From NCBI RefSeq assembly GCF_004307425.1, contig NZ_SEWZ01000003.1, positions 372,001 to 436,000 of the forward strand: a stretch of DNA of 64,000 nucleotides, written 5' to 3'. This DNA is from Aquirufa antheringensis. GTDB taxonomy: Bacteria > Bacteroidota > Bacteroidia > Cytophagales > Spirosomataceae. Both the position numbers and the translations under genes were made by a program. Each line of letters starts with the position of its first letter. Position 1 is the first letter of the stretch. Shown here piece after piece: positions 54,908-63,801 of this stretch. The notes beneath the pieces were generated by a model. It saw nothing but the letters and a program-made list of their open reading frames with translations. It made no database searches and was not told the DNA's origin.

Positions 54908-54947
54908 ATTTTAGCGAATAATAAATTTTGTAATTATTCGCTAAAAT
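54908..54947. promoter_or_regulatory. 15-bp perfect inverted repeat upstream of the A+T-rich island
   Basis: Bases 54908-54922 pair perfectly with 54933-54947 (core TTTAGCGAATAAT) around a 10-nt A+T loop, about 70 nt before the lipoprotein gene. There is no T run. It may be a regulator-binding site or a boundary element. Confidence 0.5.
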
Positions 54948-55017
54948 AATATAATTATTTGTGTTTATTTTTTTAAATTGAAGGAATGTAATCATATTTT
55001 AAACGATTTAAGGTTGT

Positions 55018-55545
55018 ATGAAAATAGTAAATTTTCTTCTTTTGATTTTATTTACTTGCCTTGGATGTAGAAAAGGGATATCCTCTTTTGATGAAAGTTT
55101 AAATGATTCGTTAAGTGTCTTTCAAAATTTAAAAATTGTAGGAGATTCCTTAAATCTTGAACTTAAAGTAGGGGAAAAAATAAATATACCTTTAAATGAT
55201 GATTTTCTTGAAATTGAAGTAGTCAGAATTAGTCGTGGTTGCTATTTGGGTGAAACTTCATGTGATATGTCCTCTGATGTTTTACTTAGATTAAGTAGAA
55301 ATGATATAAAGTATACATTACCTTTATTTGATTTAGGTTTAGGCTATGGATATAAAAAATTTCAATTCCCCTCAGTGAATTGTTTGGTCGAAGGCTATGG
55401 CCATTGGTATTATTCATTTAACAATTTAATTTTTGTAATACGAGAGATTACACCTTATCCAACTTCTAGACAGGAGGTATTAAACTTTTACAATCAGAAG
55501 CTTTATAATGTCAGGTTTTCAATTTTAAATAAATGTTCAAAATGA
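55018..55545 (+). CDS. Unrecognised lipoprotein
   Basis: A 175-residue protein with a lipoprotein signal (MKIVNFLLLILFTCLGC, Cys at 17). No family was recognised. The mature part is acidic and beta-rich, with cysteines in RGCYLGETSCDM and FPSVNCLVEG. Codon use is strongly A+T-shifted (ATA, AAT, TTA), unlike the operons around it. Its stop overlaps the start of the metalloprotease gene as ATGA, so the two proteins are made together. It could be a protease inhibitor, anchor or chaperone for its neighbour, but that is a guess from position only. Confidence 0.62.
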   Translation: MKIVNFLLLILFTCLGCRKGISSFDESLNDSLSVFQNLKIVGDSLNLELKVGEKINIPLNDDFLEIEVVRISRGCYLGETSCDMSSDVLLRLSRNDIKYTLPLFDLGLGYGYKKFQFPSVNCLVEGYGHWYYSFNNLIFVIREITPYPTSRQEVLNFYNQKLYNVRFSILNKCSK

Positions 55546-56969
55546 AAATAGTTAAGATTCTATTACTTTTTTCTACCTTATTAGGGAATTCAGTTTTTAT
55601 TTTTGGCCAAAGTTTTTGTTACACCCCTTCACCTTTAAAGGCAATTAATTTAAAATCATTAATATTGTCTCCCACACCTCAACCTTGTAAAATCTATTTT
55701 GTGAATGTTTATATACACAGGATAGATGGAAATTCAGGAAATGGGTATTCTAATTCAATCGATAATACCATAATTTCAAATCTCAATAGTTCATTTAATT
55801 CGTATGGTATATTTTTTAGTCTTTCTGGTTCAAGAAGATGGGCAGATGATTATTTAAGTAATTCAAGCACGCCTAAAGAGGCAATCGCTTCTAATATAAT
55901 TACAAATTCATTAAACTCATTTCAAAACAATTGTATTAATATTTATGTATTGCCATCTAATAGCCAAATGACTGCAGGATTTGTGCCTTCTGAAAATAAA
56001 AAAATGTTAATAATAGGAGGAATTCGGGCGATTACTCATTGTGATCCTAACTCGACAATAAATTATGAATTAGCGTCTGGTAAAGTTGTTGCTCATGAAA
56101 TGGGTCATTGTTTTGGGTTAATTCATACATTTCAGAATAATGGAGATGATGGCCTTTCTGATACTTCAATTGATAATGTACAGAATCAATCATGTATAAA
56201 TCCTATTTCCTGTATTTTTACTTCTTGTTCTTCATGCGGAATTAGTTCTAATCCCACATCACAAATGACAAATTTTATGTCTTATACTACTCCGAATTGT
56301 ATGTCTATTTTTTCTCCAATGCAAGTTGATTTAATGAGATATAATTTAAATACTAGTCAAATTGATGTAGTTTACCAAACGCAAACAACTCCTAATTTGC
56401 AAAGTATGACAAGGGATGGAAGTGTAGTTGTTAATACTTTCAATAGTATTCCTTCGGGATATCATACCATTAATACAAATTTATTTCCAAATCTGTTGAC
56501 AACTAACGTGAGCTGGGTGCCAAATACATCAAGTGTTTGGTGGGGAATTAGTGGTGTCAAAAATATTAATGCATGGATTCAACCAAGCTCTGGACAAAAT
56601 ATGATGTTTACAGTTTCGGCGTCAAATATTTGTGGTTCTTCTACCAGGAATATTACTTTTGCAACGCAATCTGGTTATATGATATATTCAACTGCAAGTA
56701 TTCAAAATCAAATGATTATTGAATTTGACAATACAATAAATGTGGATGTTTTGCCCCAAACCATTTCAATTGTTGATGAAAAAGATTTTGATATTGAAAA
56801 GTCTATTGATGTTAAAACAAGTTTTAAAAATAAACAATTTATAAATGGTAATAAGTTATTTATAGACGTTAAAGGACTAAAGCGAGGTGTTAAAATTATT
56901 CGATTCGAATTTATGAAAGATGGTAAACTTTTAGATTTTAAAACAGAAAGAGTATTTTTTATTGACTAA
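55542..56969 (+). CDS. Secreted M43-type (pappalysin/cytophagalysin-like) metalloprotease
   Basis: A 475-residue protein with a signal peptide (MKIVKILLLFSTLLGNSVFIFGQ) and a zinc-binding HEMGHCFGLIH (HExxHxxGxxH, near residue 185). A Met-turn segment FMSYTTPNCMSIFSPMQ about 60 residues later fits the M43 family. After the protease domain come a beta-rich region (about 290-390) and a C-terminal stretch (GLKRGVKIIRFEFMKDGK) that loosely resembles a T9SS sorting domain, though it does not match well. Start 55542 (ATGA overlap) is preferred over 55533. The A+T-rich composition suggests acquisition by transfer. Confidence 0.78.
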   Translation: MKIVKILLLFSTLLGNSVFIFGQSFCYTPSPLKAINLKSLILSPTPQPCKIYFVNVYIHRIDGNSGNGYSNSIDNTIISNLNSSFNSYGIFFSLSGSRRWADDYLSNSSTPKEAIASNIITNSLNSFQNNCINIYVLPSNSQMTAGFVPSENKKMLIIGGIRAITHCDPNSTINYELASGKVVAHEMGHCFGLIHTFQNNGDDGLSDTSIDNVQNQSCINPISCIFTSCSSCGISSNPTSQMTNFMSYTTPNCMSIFSPMQVDLMRYNLNTSQIDVVYQTQTTPNLQSMTRDGSVVVNTFNSIPSGYHTINTNLFPNLLTTNVSWVPNTSSVWWGISGVKNINAWIQPSSGQNMMFTVSASNICGSSTRNITFATQSGYMIYSTASIQNQMIIEFDNTINVDVLPQTISIVDEKDFDIEKSIDVKTSFKNKQFINGNKLFIDVKGLKRGVKIIRFEFMKDGKLLDFKTERVFFID

Positions 56970-57057
56970 AAAGCCTTAATTAAATGTTAAAGTATTTTCA
57001 GAATATTAGTATTGTTTGAAGAAATAATTCTGCGTATTTATTTTAAATACTAAATCC

Positions 57058-57104
57058 ATCGCCGGAGGCGATACCATCTTTGAACTTTGAACTTTGCTCT
57101 TTGA
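57058..57104. repeat. Short hairpin plus CAAAG-family heptamers after the MATE gene
   Basis: A 6-bp stem ATCGCC/GGCGAT with a GGA loop (57058-57072) is followed by four heptamers (TTTGAAC, TTTGAAC, TTTGCTC, TTTGAAT; about 57078-57105). The array ends about 3 nt from the MATE stop codon. Read on the minus strand the order is stop, heptamers, hairpin. Confidence 0.8.
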
Positions 57105-57107
57105 ATT

Positions 57108-58466
57108 TTATTCTACCTCCAACTCTTCAAAATTAACTTTCTTCGCCCTCGCATAAAAGCGCCATGATAGCAGGGCAGAGGAACAAACTAAACTAGCTGT
57201 TAATCCTACCCAGATGCCCACGGCACCTACTTTCTCGTAAATTCCAATGTAATAACAAAGTGGAATTCCGACTCCCCAATAGGAAATAACGGTAATGGCA
57301 GTGGGGATTTTATAATCTTGTAGTCCACGTAATAATCCAAGTGAAACGGCCTGAATGCCATCAAATAGTTGAAATATGGCGCCCCAAACGACCAACGTAA
57401 CTGCAATCGCTATCACCGGTAATTCTTGTGTATAACCCCGGACCAGGTATTCGCGGCCAAAGAAAAACAAAAGTGCACAGGCACCCATAAATAAGAGGGA
57501 AAGGATTAAGGCAGCTTTGCCAGACTCGATGATTCCTGCGCGGTTTCGTTCGCCAATGGCAGTTCCCACATTAATTCCGCCTGCCACGGCAATTCCGGTG
57601 GCCATCATGTACGTTATCGAGGCCATATTAATAGCCACAATATGAGCTGCTTGAGCCGTAACTGAAATCCAACCCATCATAACAACGGCCATTCCAAAAG
57701 TCGCAATCTCAAAGAAACCTTGCATTCCCGATGGAATTCCGATGCGAAGAATGTTTTTCTCTAAGACATTCTTGACCACATGTACATGTCCTTTACGCAG
57801 GTAAGGTTTGAACTCTTCTCTTGTAAATACATAAATAGCTAATGTTCCGGCCATGAATAAACGGGAGAGCAAGGTAGAAATGCCAGATCCGAATAAACCT
57901 AAGGCTGGTAGTCCCCACAGACCATTGATCAATAAATGGTTGCCAAATACATTTAAAGCCAATGCGATGATGGTAATTGTCATACCAACGGTAGTCCGTT
58001 GCAATCCATCCATAAAGCTTTTCAAAGCGATGAACCAGAATATGGGTAAAACGGATACCGAAATTAAACTTAAGAAGGGTAGGGTCAATGCTTTGTTAGC
58101 CGATGTTTGACCAAATAGATCGTAGTTTAAACTTACGATGTAGGTGATTAGGATGGTGATTAAGCCTAAAAAAGTAGCTACCCGCAGGTTTGCCCGCAAT
58201 AGATTCCCACATTCCGTTTTGTCACCCTCAGCTACGGCTTTCGAGATCATGGGTGATACAATTTGTATGCAAATGATCCCAATGATGGCAATAGTAAAAA
58301 ATATGGACTGCGCCATGCCGGATGCACCGAGGCTTTCGGCGGCACCGGTGGACATTTGGCCTACCTGAATTGTATCTGCAAGGCCCATTAGCATCACGCC
58401 CAATTCGCCTACCACGATAGGTAAGGCCAATTGGACGGTCTGTTTGATTTTAGGAAAAAGGGACAT
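57108..58466 (-). CDS. MATE-family efflux transporter
   Basis: A 452-residue protein with twelve hydrophobic helices in two similar halves, typical of the NorM branch. It should export cationic drugs or metabolites using Na+ or H+. Recognisable segments include LALPIVVGELGVMLMGLADTI in helix 1 and the second-half counterpart IGIPSGMQGFFEIATFGMAVV. It overlaps murA by one base, so the two are probably co-transcribed; this places a drug transporter with a cell-wall enzyme. Confidence 0.9.
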   Translation of the reverse strand: MSLFPKIKQTVQLALPIVVGELGVMLMGLADTIQVGQMSTGAAESLGASGMAQSIFFTIAIIGIICIQIVSPMISKAVAEGDKTECGNLLRANLRVATFLGLITILITYIVSLNYDLFGQTSANKALTLPFLSLISVSVLPIFWFIALKSFMDGLQRTTVGMTITIIALALNVFGNHLLINGLWGLPALGLFGSGISTLLSRLFMAGTLAIYVFTREEFKPYLRKGHVHVVKNVLEKNILRIGIPSGMQGFFEIATFGMAVVMMGWISVTAQAAHIVAINMASITYMMATGIAVAGGINVGTAIGERNRAGIIESGKAALILSLLFMGACALLFFFGREYLVRGYTQELPVIAIAVTLVVWGAIFQLFDGIQAVSLGLLRGLQDYKIPTAITVISYWGVGIPLCYYIGIYEKVGAVGIWVGLTASLVCSSALLSWRFYARAKKVNFEELEVE

Positions 58467-59773
58467 TAGATACGGACGATTTCTGCGCCGATGGCATTTA
58501 GACGTGTATCAATGTTTTGGTAACCACGATCTATTTGTTCAATGTTATCGATGATCGAAGTCCCGTTCGCTGACATCGCTGCGATTAAAAGGGAAACACC
58601 CGCACGGATGTCTGGTGACGACATGCGGATTCCTTTTAATGTTTGCTTGCGGTCGAATCCGACCACCGTAGCACGGTGTGGATCGCAAAGGATGATTTGG
58701 GCACCCATTTCGATCAAACGGTCGACGAAGAATAGACGGGATTCGAACATTTTTTGGTGGATTAAGACCGTTCCTTTGGCTTGAATCGCAGTCACTAAAA
58801 TGATCGATAATAAGTCAGGTGTGAATCCTGGCCACGGGTGGTCTGAGATCGTTAACATCGACCCATCGATGAAGTTTTCTAATTCGTAATGCTCTTGAGA
58901 GGGGATGAAAATGTCATCGCCACGGAATTCCATTTTGATTCCTAGTTTTTTGAAAACCTCAGGAATGATGCCTAATTCAGGAATTTGGCAGTTTTTGATC
59001 GTGATTTCTGATTGTGTCATCACCGCTAAACCGATGAATGAACCGATCTCGATCATATCTGGAAGCATCGTGTGCTCTGTTCCGTGTAATTCATCTACAC
59101 CTTCGATGATCAACATGTTCGAACCGATACCAGAGATTTTCGCTCCCATGCGGTTCAACATCTTGCTCAATTGTTGCAAATAAGGTTCGCAAGCGGCGTT
59201 GTAGATGGTTGTTTTTCCTTTGGCTAAAACGGCAGCCATCAAAATATTCGCTGTACCCGTTACCGACGCTTCGTCTAATAACATGTACGCACCTTGCAAT
59301 TGTGACGCATCCACCTCGTAGATTCCGCCATCTTCTGGGCTATAGTTAAACTTAGCACCTAATTTCATAAAGCCAAAGAAGTGGGTATCCAATCTTCTGC
59401 GGCCGATTTTGTCTCCACCTGGAGAAGGAATACGTCCTTTTTTGAAGCGGGCTAACGTAGGTCCTAAAAGCATCACTGAGCCACGAAGCGCAGCCGCTTT
59501 CTTCTTGTAGGTATCTGAATCTAAGTAATCAATGTTGACTTGTGAGGCATCGAATTCAATGCTGGATTCCGATAAACGACGCATGCTCACACCCATATCG
59601 CCTAATAAATCAATTAATTGATTGACGTCGCGAATGTTCGGGATATTGTGGATGGTTACAGGCTCTGCTGTTAAAACCACGGCACACAAGATCTGTAATG
59701 CTTCGTTTTTTGCTCCTTGAGGAGTAATTTCTCCTTTTAAACGGCGGCCACCGGTTACTTTAAATGATGCCAT
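58466..59773 (-). CDS. murA: UDP-N-acetylglucosamine 1-carboxyvinyltransferase MurA (Cys-to-Asp form)
   Basis: A 435-residue enzyme for the first committed step of peptidoglycan synthesis, adding enolpyruvate to UDP-GlcNAc. The catalytic Lys is in GAKNEAL. The active-site loop reads SPGGDKIGRRRLD: the position of E. coli Cys115, which fosfomycin alkylates, is Asp121 here. Asp at this position supports activity and gives fosfomycin resistance in other MurA enzymes. The C-terminal half has the expected repeats (SSPDIRAGVSLLIAAMSANG). It precedes the MATE gene and follows a DUF4290 gene by 6 bp. Confidence 0.95.
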   Translation of the reverse strand: MASFKVTGGRRLKGEITPQGAKNEALQILCAVVLTAEPVTIHNIPNIRDVNQLIDLLGDMGVSMRRLSESSIEFDASQVNIDYLDSDTYKKKAAALRGSVMLLGPTLARFKKGRIPSPGGDKIGRRRLDTHFFGFMKLGAKFNYSPEDGGIYEVDASQLQGAYMLLDEASVTGTANILMAAVLAKGKTTIYNAACEPYLQQLSKMLNRMGAKISGIGSNMLIIEGVDELHGTEHTMLPDMIEIGSFIGLAVMTQSEITIKNCQIPELGIIPEVFKKLGIKMEFRGDDIFIPSQEHYELENFIDGSMLTISDHPWPGFTPDLLSIILVTAIQAKGTVLIHQKMFESRLFFVDRLIEMGAQIILCDPHRATVVGFDRKQTLKGIRMSSPDIRAGVSLLIAAMSANGTSIIDNIEQIDRGYQNIDTRLNAIGAEIVRI

Positions 59774-59779
59774 AAATGA

Positions 59780-60445
59780 TTACTTATTTTTACGGAAATT
59801 GTTATTTCGGTTGTTGTTATTGTTGCTTCTGAAGTTATTCTTCCGGTAGTTATTGTTTCGGTTATTGTTATTGCTGTTCGGGTATTCTGGTGCGTTATAG
59901 GCGTTTCTAGCGTTATTTGCCACCTTAGCGTGGCCTAATCCCTCTTGCGAAAGCTCGTCCACGATAGTGCCTAACAGGTTTTCTGACATCTCTTTGATGT
60001 TTTGCCAAATCACCGCATCGTCCACCGATTCCTTGTTCCAGGTTACATAAAAACCTTTCATTAGGCGGGCGATGTACGCCACTAAAATCTTCTTGTCTTC
60101 TACTTTTTCTTCAGCGATGGCACGAAGAATTAATAATTCGACGTTGCGGCCATAATGCTTGAAGCGCAAGTTGTGCTGGTTATAAGCCACTTTACGCGGT
60201 GCTTTTCCTAGCGATTCTGGAGATGGAGAAGGGAAGGGGCCTTGAACATTCAATTCGAAATTCGACATGATGTACAAATCATCCCACAATTTCTTCGTGT
60301 AGTCTTGGGTATTGTCCTTCATATTCGGGTGAATTTGTTTCATCACCTCTACCATCAAAAATGCGTATTTTGTCCGTTGCTCTTCATCGGCAATGGTCAA
60401 AATATAATTCACTAATTTTTGAACACTTGATCCGTATTCTTTCAT
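59780..60445 (-). CDS. DUF4290 family protein with Asn/Arg-rich tail
   Basis: A 221-residue cytoplasmic protein of DUF4290, found in Bacteroidota beside murA. The folded part (about 1-170) is helical (VQKLVNYILTIADEEQRTKYAFLMVEV; PRKVAYNQHNLRFKHYGRNVE). The last about 40 residues are low complexity, almost only Asn, Arg, Lys and Phe/Tyr, in a pattern of NNNNR and YRKNNF blocks. Such basic Asn-rich tails often bind RNA or phase separate; that is inference. The function of the family is unknown. Confidence 0.85.
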   Translation of the reverse strand: MKEYGSSVQKLVNYILTIADEEQRTKYAFLMVEVMKQIHPNMKDNTQDYTKKLWDDLYIMSNFELNVQGPFPSPSPESLGKAPRKVAYNQHNLRFKHYGRNVELLILRAIAEEKVEDKKILVAYIARLMKGFYVTWNKESVDDAVIWQNIKEMSENLLGTIVDELSQEGLGHAKVANNARNAYNAPEYPNSNNNNRNNNYRKNNFRSNNNNNRNNNFRKNK

Positions 60446-60457
60446 ATTTCTGTGCTC

Positions 60458-60808
60458 TTAAAGCATTAAACTCAGTATAATACGTGGAACAGCGACGAGT
60501 AAAAAGACGATGACCGCCCAAATAGCCATCACAAGAACCGCTCCAGCGGCATAATCTTTGGCCTTCTTCGCTAATTCACTCTGCTGCGGTGAAACTAAAT
60601 CGGTGATACGCTCTAATGAGGTATTCAACAATTCTGCCACCCAAACGCCCGCCACCGCTAAGGAAATCCATAGCCATTCCGACGCCTCAAAGCCTACCTT
60701 CCAGCCCACATAAATCACGACAGCTGTGCTCACCAAATGAAAACGCGCATTGCGTTCATTCTTGATGAGTTCCACTAGTCCATTGATCGCGTGCTTTAAA
60801 CCAAACAT
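60458..60808 (-). CDS. dgkA: Diacylglycerol/undecaprenol kinase family protein
   Basis: A 116-residue integral membrane kinase with three helices. The family signature is present: NERNARFHLVSTAVVIY, ELLNTSLERITDLV with catalytic Glu and Asn, and AKKAKDYAAGAVLV. It phosphorylates diacylglycerol or undecaprenol; in organisms making lipid-linked wall precursors, undecaprenol is as likely. It lies between DUF4290 and asnS, one base from asnS. Confidence 0.9.
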   Translation of the reverse strand: MFGLKHAINGLVELIKNERNARFHLVSTAVVIYVGWKVGFEASEWLWISLAVAGVWVAELLNTSLERITDLVSPQQSELAKKAKDYAAGAVLVMAIWAVIVFLLVAVPRIILSLML

Positions 60809-60809
60809 C

Positions 60810-62255
60810 TTAGAATTCAGCCGTTTTAGGGGTACGTGGGAAAGGGATCACGTCACGGATATTGCTCATACCCGTCACAAACAGCACTAAACGTTCGAAT
60901 CCAAGTCCAAAACCAGCGTGTGGTGCAGAACCGAATTGACGCGTTTCTAAATACCACCAGATGGATTCTTCTTCGATACCCACCTCTTTTGTGCGTTGCA
61001 ATAATTTCGCATAATCATCTTCACGCTGCGATCCACCAATGATTTCACCAATGCCTGGGAACAAAACGTCCATCGCACGTACCGTTTTTCCATCCTCATC
61101 TAGCTTCATGTAGAAGGCTTTGATGTCTTTAGGATAGTTCGTTAAGATCACCGGTTTTTTGAAGTGTTTCTCCACTAAATAACGCTCGTGCTCTGATTGA
61201 AGGTCGATTCCCCATTCAACTGGATAAACGAATTTGCCATTCTTATGCGCTTTCGAATTCAATAAGATGTCGATCGCTTCTGTGTAGGTCAAGCGTTCGA
61301 ATTCGTTTTCTGTCACGAATCGTAATTTCTCTGACAGGCTTAATTCTGATTGCTCTTCTTTCTTTTTGTTCTTTTCCTCTTCGATTAAGCGCTTTTCTAA
61401 GAACGCAATATCATCAGCGCAGTGATCTAAGGCATATTTGATACAGAATTTAGTGAAGTCTTCCGCTAAATCCATGTTGTCCACTAATTCATTAAAAGCA
61501 ACCTCAGGCTCGATCATCCAGAACTCCGCTAAGTGGCGGGTTGTGTTTGAATTTTCCGCTCGGAAGGTAGGTCCGAAGGTATAGACTTTGGACAAAGCCA
61601 TCGCTCCTAATTCTCCCTCTAATTGCCCTGAAACCGTTAAATTCGTCTCTTTCCCGAAGAAATCTTCTTTGTAATCCACTTTTCCTTCTTCCGTTAATGG
61701 AGGATTAATAGGGTCCAAAGTCGTCACGCGGAACATCTCGCCAGCGCCCTCTGCATCCGATCCCGTAATGATAGGCGTATGTAAATAGAAGAAACCGTTG
61801 TTATTGAAATACGTGTGAATCGCGTAGGCCAAAGCATGGCGAACACGCAATATCGCAGAGAAAGTGTTCGTCCGAGGACGCAAGTGCGCAATCTCGCGCA
61901 AGAACTCTAAGGAGTGTTTCTTAGGCTGTAAAGGGTATTTTTCTGGATCTGCCGTTCCATACACCTCGATGGAAACGACTTCCACCTCTACGTTTTGGCC
62001 TTGTCCTTGTGAGGCAATTAACTTACCCGTAACGGCGATACAAGATCCCGTAGTCACTAATTTCAACGTTTCTTCTGAAACAGTTCCCTCGGATACCACC
62101 GCTTGAATATTATGGATGGTCGACCCATCATTCATCGCAATAAACGCGACAGAAGAGGAAACTCTTTTCGTACGAACCCATCCTTTCACGACGATGCTTT
62201 GCTGCGTGGGTGTTAAACCTAGTATTTCTTTGATTTGCATAAATGACTTGGGCAT
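60810..62255 (-). CDS. asnS: Asparaginyl-tRNA synthetase
   Basis: A class II aminoacyl-tRNA synthetase of about 481 residues that charges tRNA-Asn. An OB-fold anticodon domain ([26 protein letters not shown]) is followed by the catalytic core with motif 2 ([21 protein letters not shown]) and motif 3 ([15 protein letters not shown]). A charged insertion of about 30 residues ([11 protein letters not shown]) lies in the core. The start is MPKSF at 62255; MQIKEIL at 62240 is equally possible. The leader carries a small hairpin (62269-62282). Confidence 0.95.
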   Translation of the reverse strand: MPKSFMQIKEILGLTPTQQSIVVKGWVRTKRVSSSVAFIAMNDGSTIHNIQAVVSEGTVSEETLKLVTTGSCIAVTGKLIASQGQGQNVEVEVVSIEVYGTADPEKYPLQPKKHSLEFLREIAHLRPRTNTFSAILRVRHALAYAIHTYFNNNGFFYLHTPIITGSDAEGAGEMFRVTTLDPINPPLTEEGKVDYKEDFFGKETNLTVSGQLEGELGAMALSKVYTFGPTFRAENSNTTRHLAEFWMIEPEVAFNELVDNMDLAEDFTKFCIKYALDHCADDIAFLEKRLIEEEKNKKKEEQSELSLSEKLRFVTENEFERLTYTEAIDILLNSKAHKNGKFVYPVEWGIDLQSEHERYLVEKHFKKPVILTNYPKDIKAFYMKLDEDGKTVRAMDVLFPGIGEIIGGSQREDDYAKLLQRTKEVGIEEESIWWYLETRQFGSAPHAGFGLGFERLVLFVTGMSNIRDVIPFPRTPKTAEF

Positions 62256-62262
62256 TATTAAT

Positions 62263-62282
62263 AAAAAGGCCTCAATAGAGGC
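62263..62282 (-). terminator. Terminator-like hairpin in the asnS leader
   Basis: A 5-bp stem GCCTC/GAGGC (62269-62273 with 62278-62282) with a 4-nt loop is followed on the minus strand by five T. It is 8-13 nt upstream of the asnS start. A weak terminator or attenuator is possible. Confidence 0.35.
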
Positions 62283-62328
62283 AATAACCCTCAAAAATAC
62301 GGATAAAAAACCGATTTATTTTATTTAT

Positions 62329-62355
62329 TTGTAATTAAAAATCGGCTTATCTTTG
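62329..62355 (+). promoter_or_regulatory. Promoter candidate for rpoN
   Basis: TTG at 62329-62331, a 16-nt spacer and TATCTTTG at 62348-62355 resemble the Bacteroidota promoter, slightly short in spacing. The ATG is at 62374. Confidence 0.45.
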
Positions 62356-62373
62356 GTGTAGATTATTTAGACA

Positions 62374-63801
62374 ATGCAGGGATTATCTTTAAAACAGAAT
62401 CAACAACAGAACCTCTCGCCGCAACAGATACAGTATATCAAGTTGTTGCAGATTCCTACCGCAGAATTAGCGGCTAGGATTGAGGAGGAATTAGAGGATA
62501 ATCCGGCCTTAGAAGAGGGCTTAGATCATAATGAGGAGCAAGAACCACGTGAAACACTGGATGATCTGGAGCGCGAGGAGATGGAAGTGGGTGATTACCT
62601 GCAAGATGACTATGCTGGTTATAAGATGGCCGGGGATTCCTATGATCCCAATGAGGAGACGCGCGAACGCCCTTTGGCCACTGAATCTAGCACCCAGGAA
62701 TATTTATTAAACCAAATCCGTTACGTCGTTCGTTCCGAGCGAGAAGAAATTCTTGCCCAGCAAATCATCGGTTCTCTAGAAGAGGACGGTTATTTGCGCC
62801 GAAACATTGAAAGCATTGTGAACGACCTTGCCTTCACCCAAGGCTTTGAAACGGATTACGACGAAGTGGAGCAGGTATTGTTCAAAGTGCAGTCCTTAGA
62901 TCCGGCCGGAATCGCCGCTCGTTCCTTGCAAGAATGCCTTTCCTTGCAATTACACCGCAAAGAGTCAGACGCGCCGGCTCATCTAATCGCTATACGTTTA
63001 GTGGATGATTTTTTTGAAGAGTTTTCCAAAAAGCACTTCAGCATTTTATTGGCCAAACTAGCCATCACAGAAGAGGAGCTCAAAAAGGCGATGCAAGTCA
63101 TCACTCATTTGAATCCCAAACCAGGTGGTGGCGATGACGCGTCCATCGCCCCTTACTTACAGCCGGATTTCATCATCACGAATCAAAACGGCAAGATTGA
63201 GATCAAAATCAACGGCAAAAACGCCCCCGAACTTCGGGTTTCCCGCGCTTTCCAAGAGATGTTGCAGACCTACGACAAAGGCGACAAACATCAAAAGGAT
63301 ATCAAAGAGGCTGTTACGTTTATCAAGCATAAATTAGACTCCGCTTCTTGGTTTATTTCTGCCATTCAGCAACGCCAAGGCACCTTGATGAAAACCATGG
63401 AGAGTATCGTAGCGAAGCAATATGATTTCTTTTTAACGGGAGATGAATCCGTTTTAAAGCCAATGAAAATGAAGGAAATCGCCGCGATGATCGAAATGGA
63501 TATTTCCACGGTCTCTCGAGTGGTCTCGGCGAAGTCGGTGCAAGCAGATTTTGGCATCTATCCGCTAAAATACTTCTTCTCTGAAGGTATCACCCACGAA
63601 TCTGGCGAGGATTTCTCTACCCGGGAAGTGAAGAACATCTTACGCGAGATCATCGAACAAGAACCTAGCTCAGAACCGCATTCAGATGAGGATTTAGAGC
63701 AATTATTACTCGAACGCGGTTTCGTCGTGAAGCGCAGAACCGTGGCTAAATACCGCGATCAGCTGGGGATACCGGTGGCGAGGTTGCGGAAACACCTTTA
63801 A
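62374..63801 (+). CDS. rpoN: RNA polymerase sigma-54 factor
   Basis: A 475-residue sigma-54. Region I is Gln-rich (LKQNQQQNLSPQQIQYIKLLQIP), region II acidic (DDLEREEMEVGDYLQDDY), the core-binding domain follows, and a helix-turn-helix (AAMIEMDISTVSRVVSAKS) precedes the RpoN box VKRRTVAKYRDQLGIPVARL. It needs AAA+ activators, none of which lies in the window. A heptamer array starts right after its stop. Confidence 0.96.
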   Translation: MQGLSLKQNQQQNLSPQQIQYIKLLQIPTAELAARIEEELEDNPALEEGLDHNEEQEPRETLDDLEREEMEVGDYLQDDYAGYKMAGDSYDPNEETRERPLATESSTQEYLLNQIRYVVRSEREEILAQQIIGSLEEDGYLRRNIESIVNDLAFTQGFETDYDEVEQVLFKVQSLDPAGIAARSLQECLSLQLHRKESDAPAHLIAIRLVDDFFEEFSKKHFSILLAKLAITEEELKKAMQVITHLNPKPGGGDDASIAPYLQPDFIITNQNGKIEIKINGKNAPELRVSRAFQEMLQTYDKGDKHQKDIKEAVTFIKHKLDSASWFISAIQQRQGTLMKTMESIVAKQYDFFLTGDESVLKPMKMKEIAAMIEMDISTVSRVVSAKSVQADFGIYPLKYFFSEGITHESGEDFSTREVKNILREIIEQEPSSEPHSDEDLEQLLLERGFVVKRRTVAKYRDQLGIPVARLRKHL

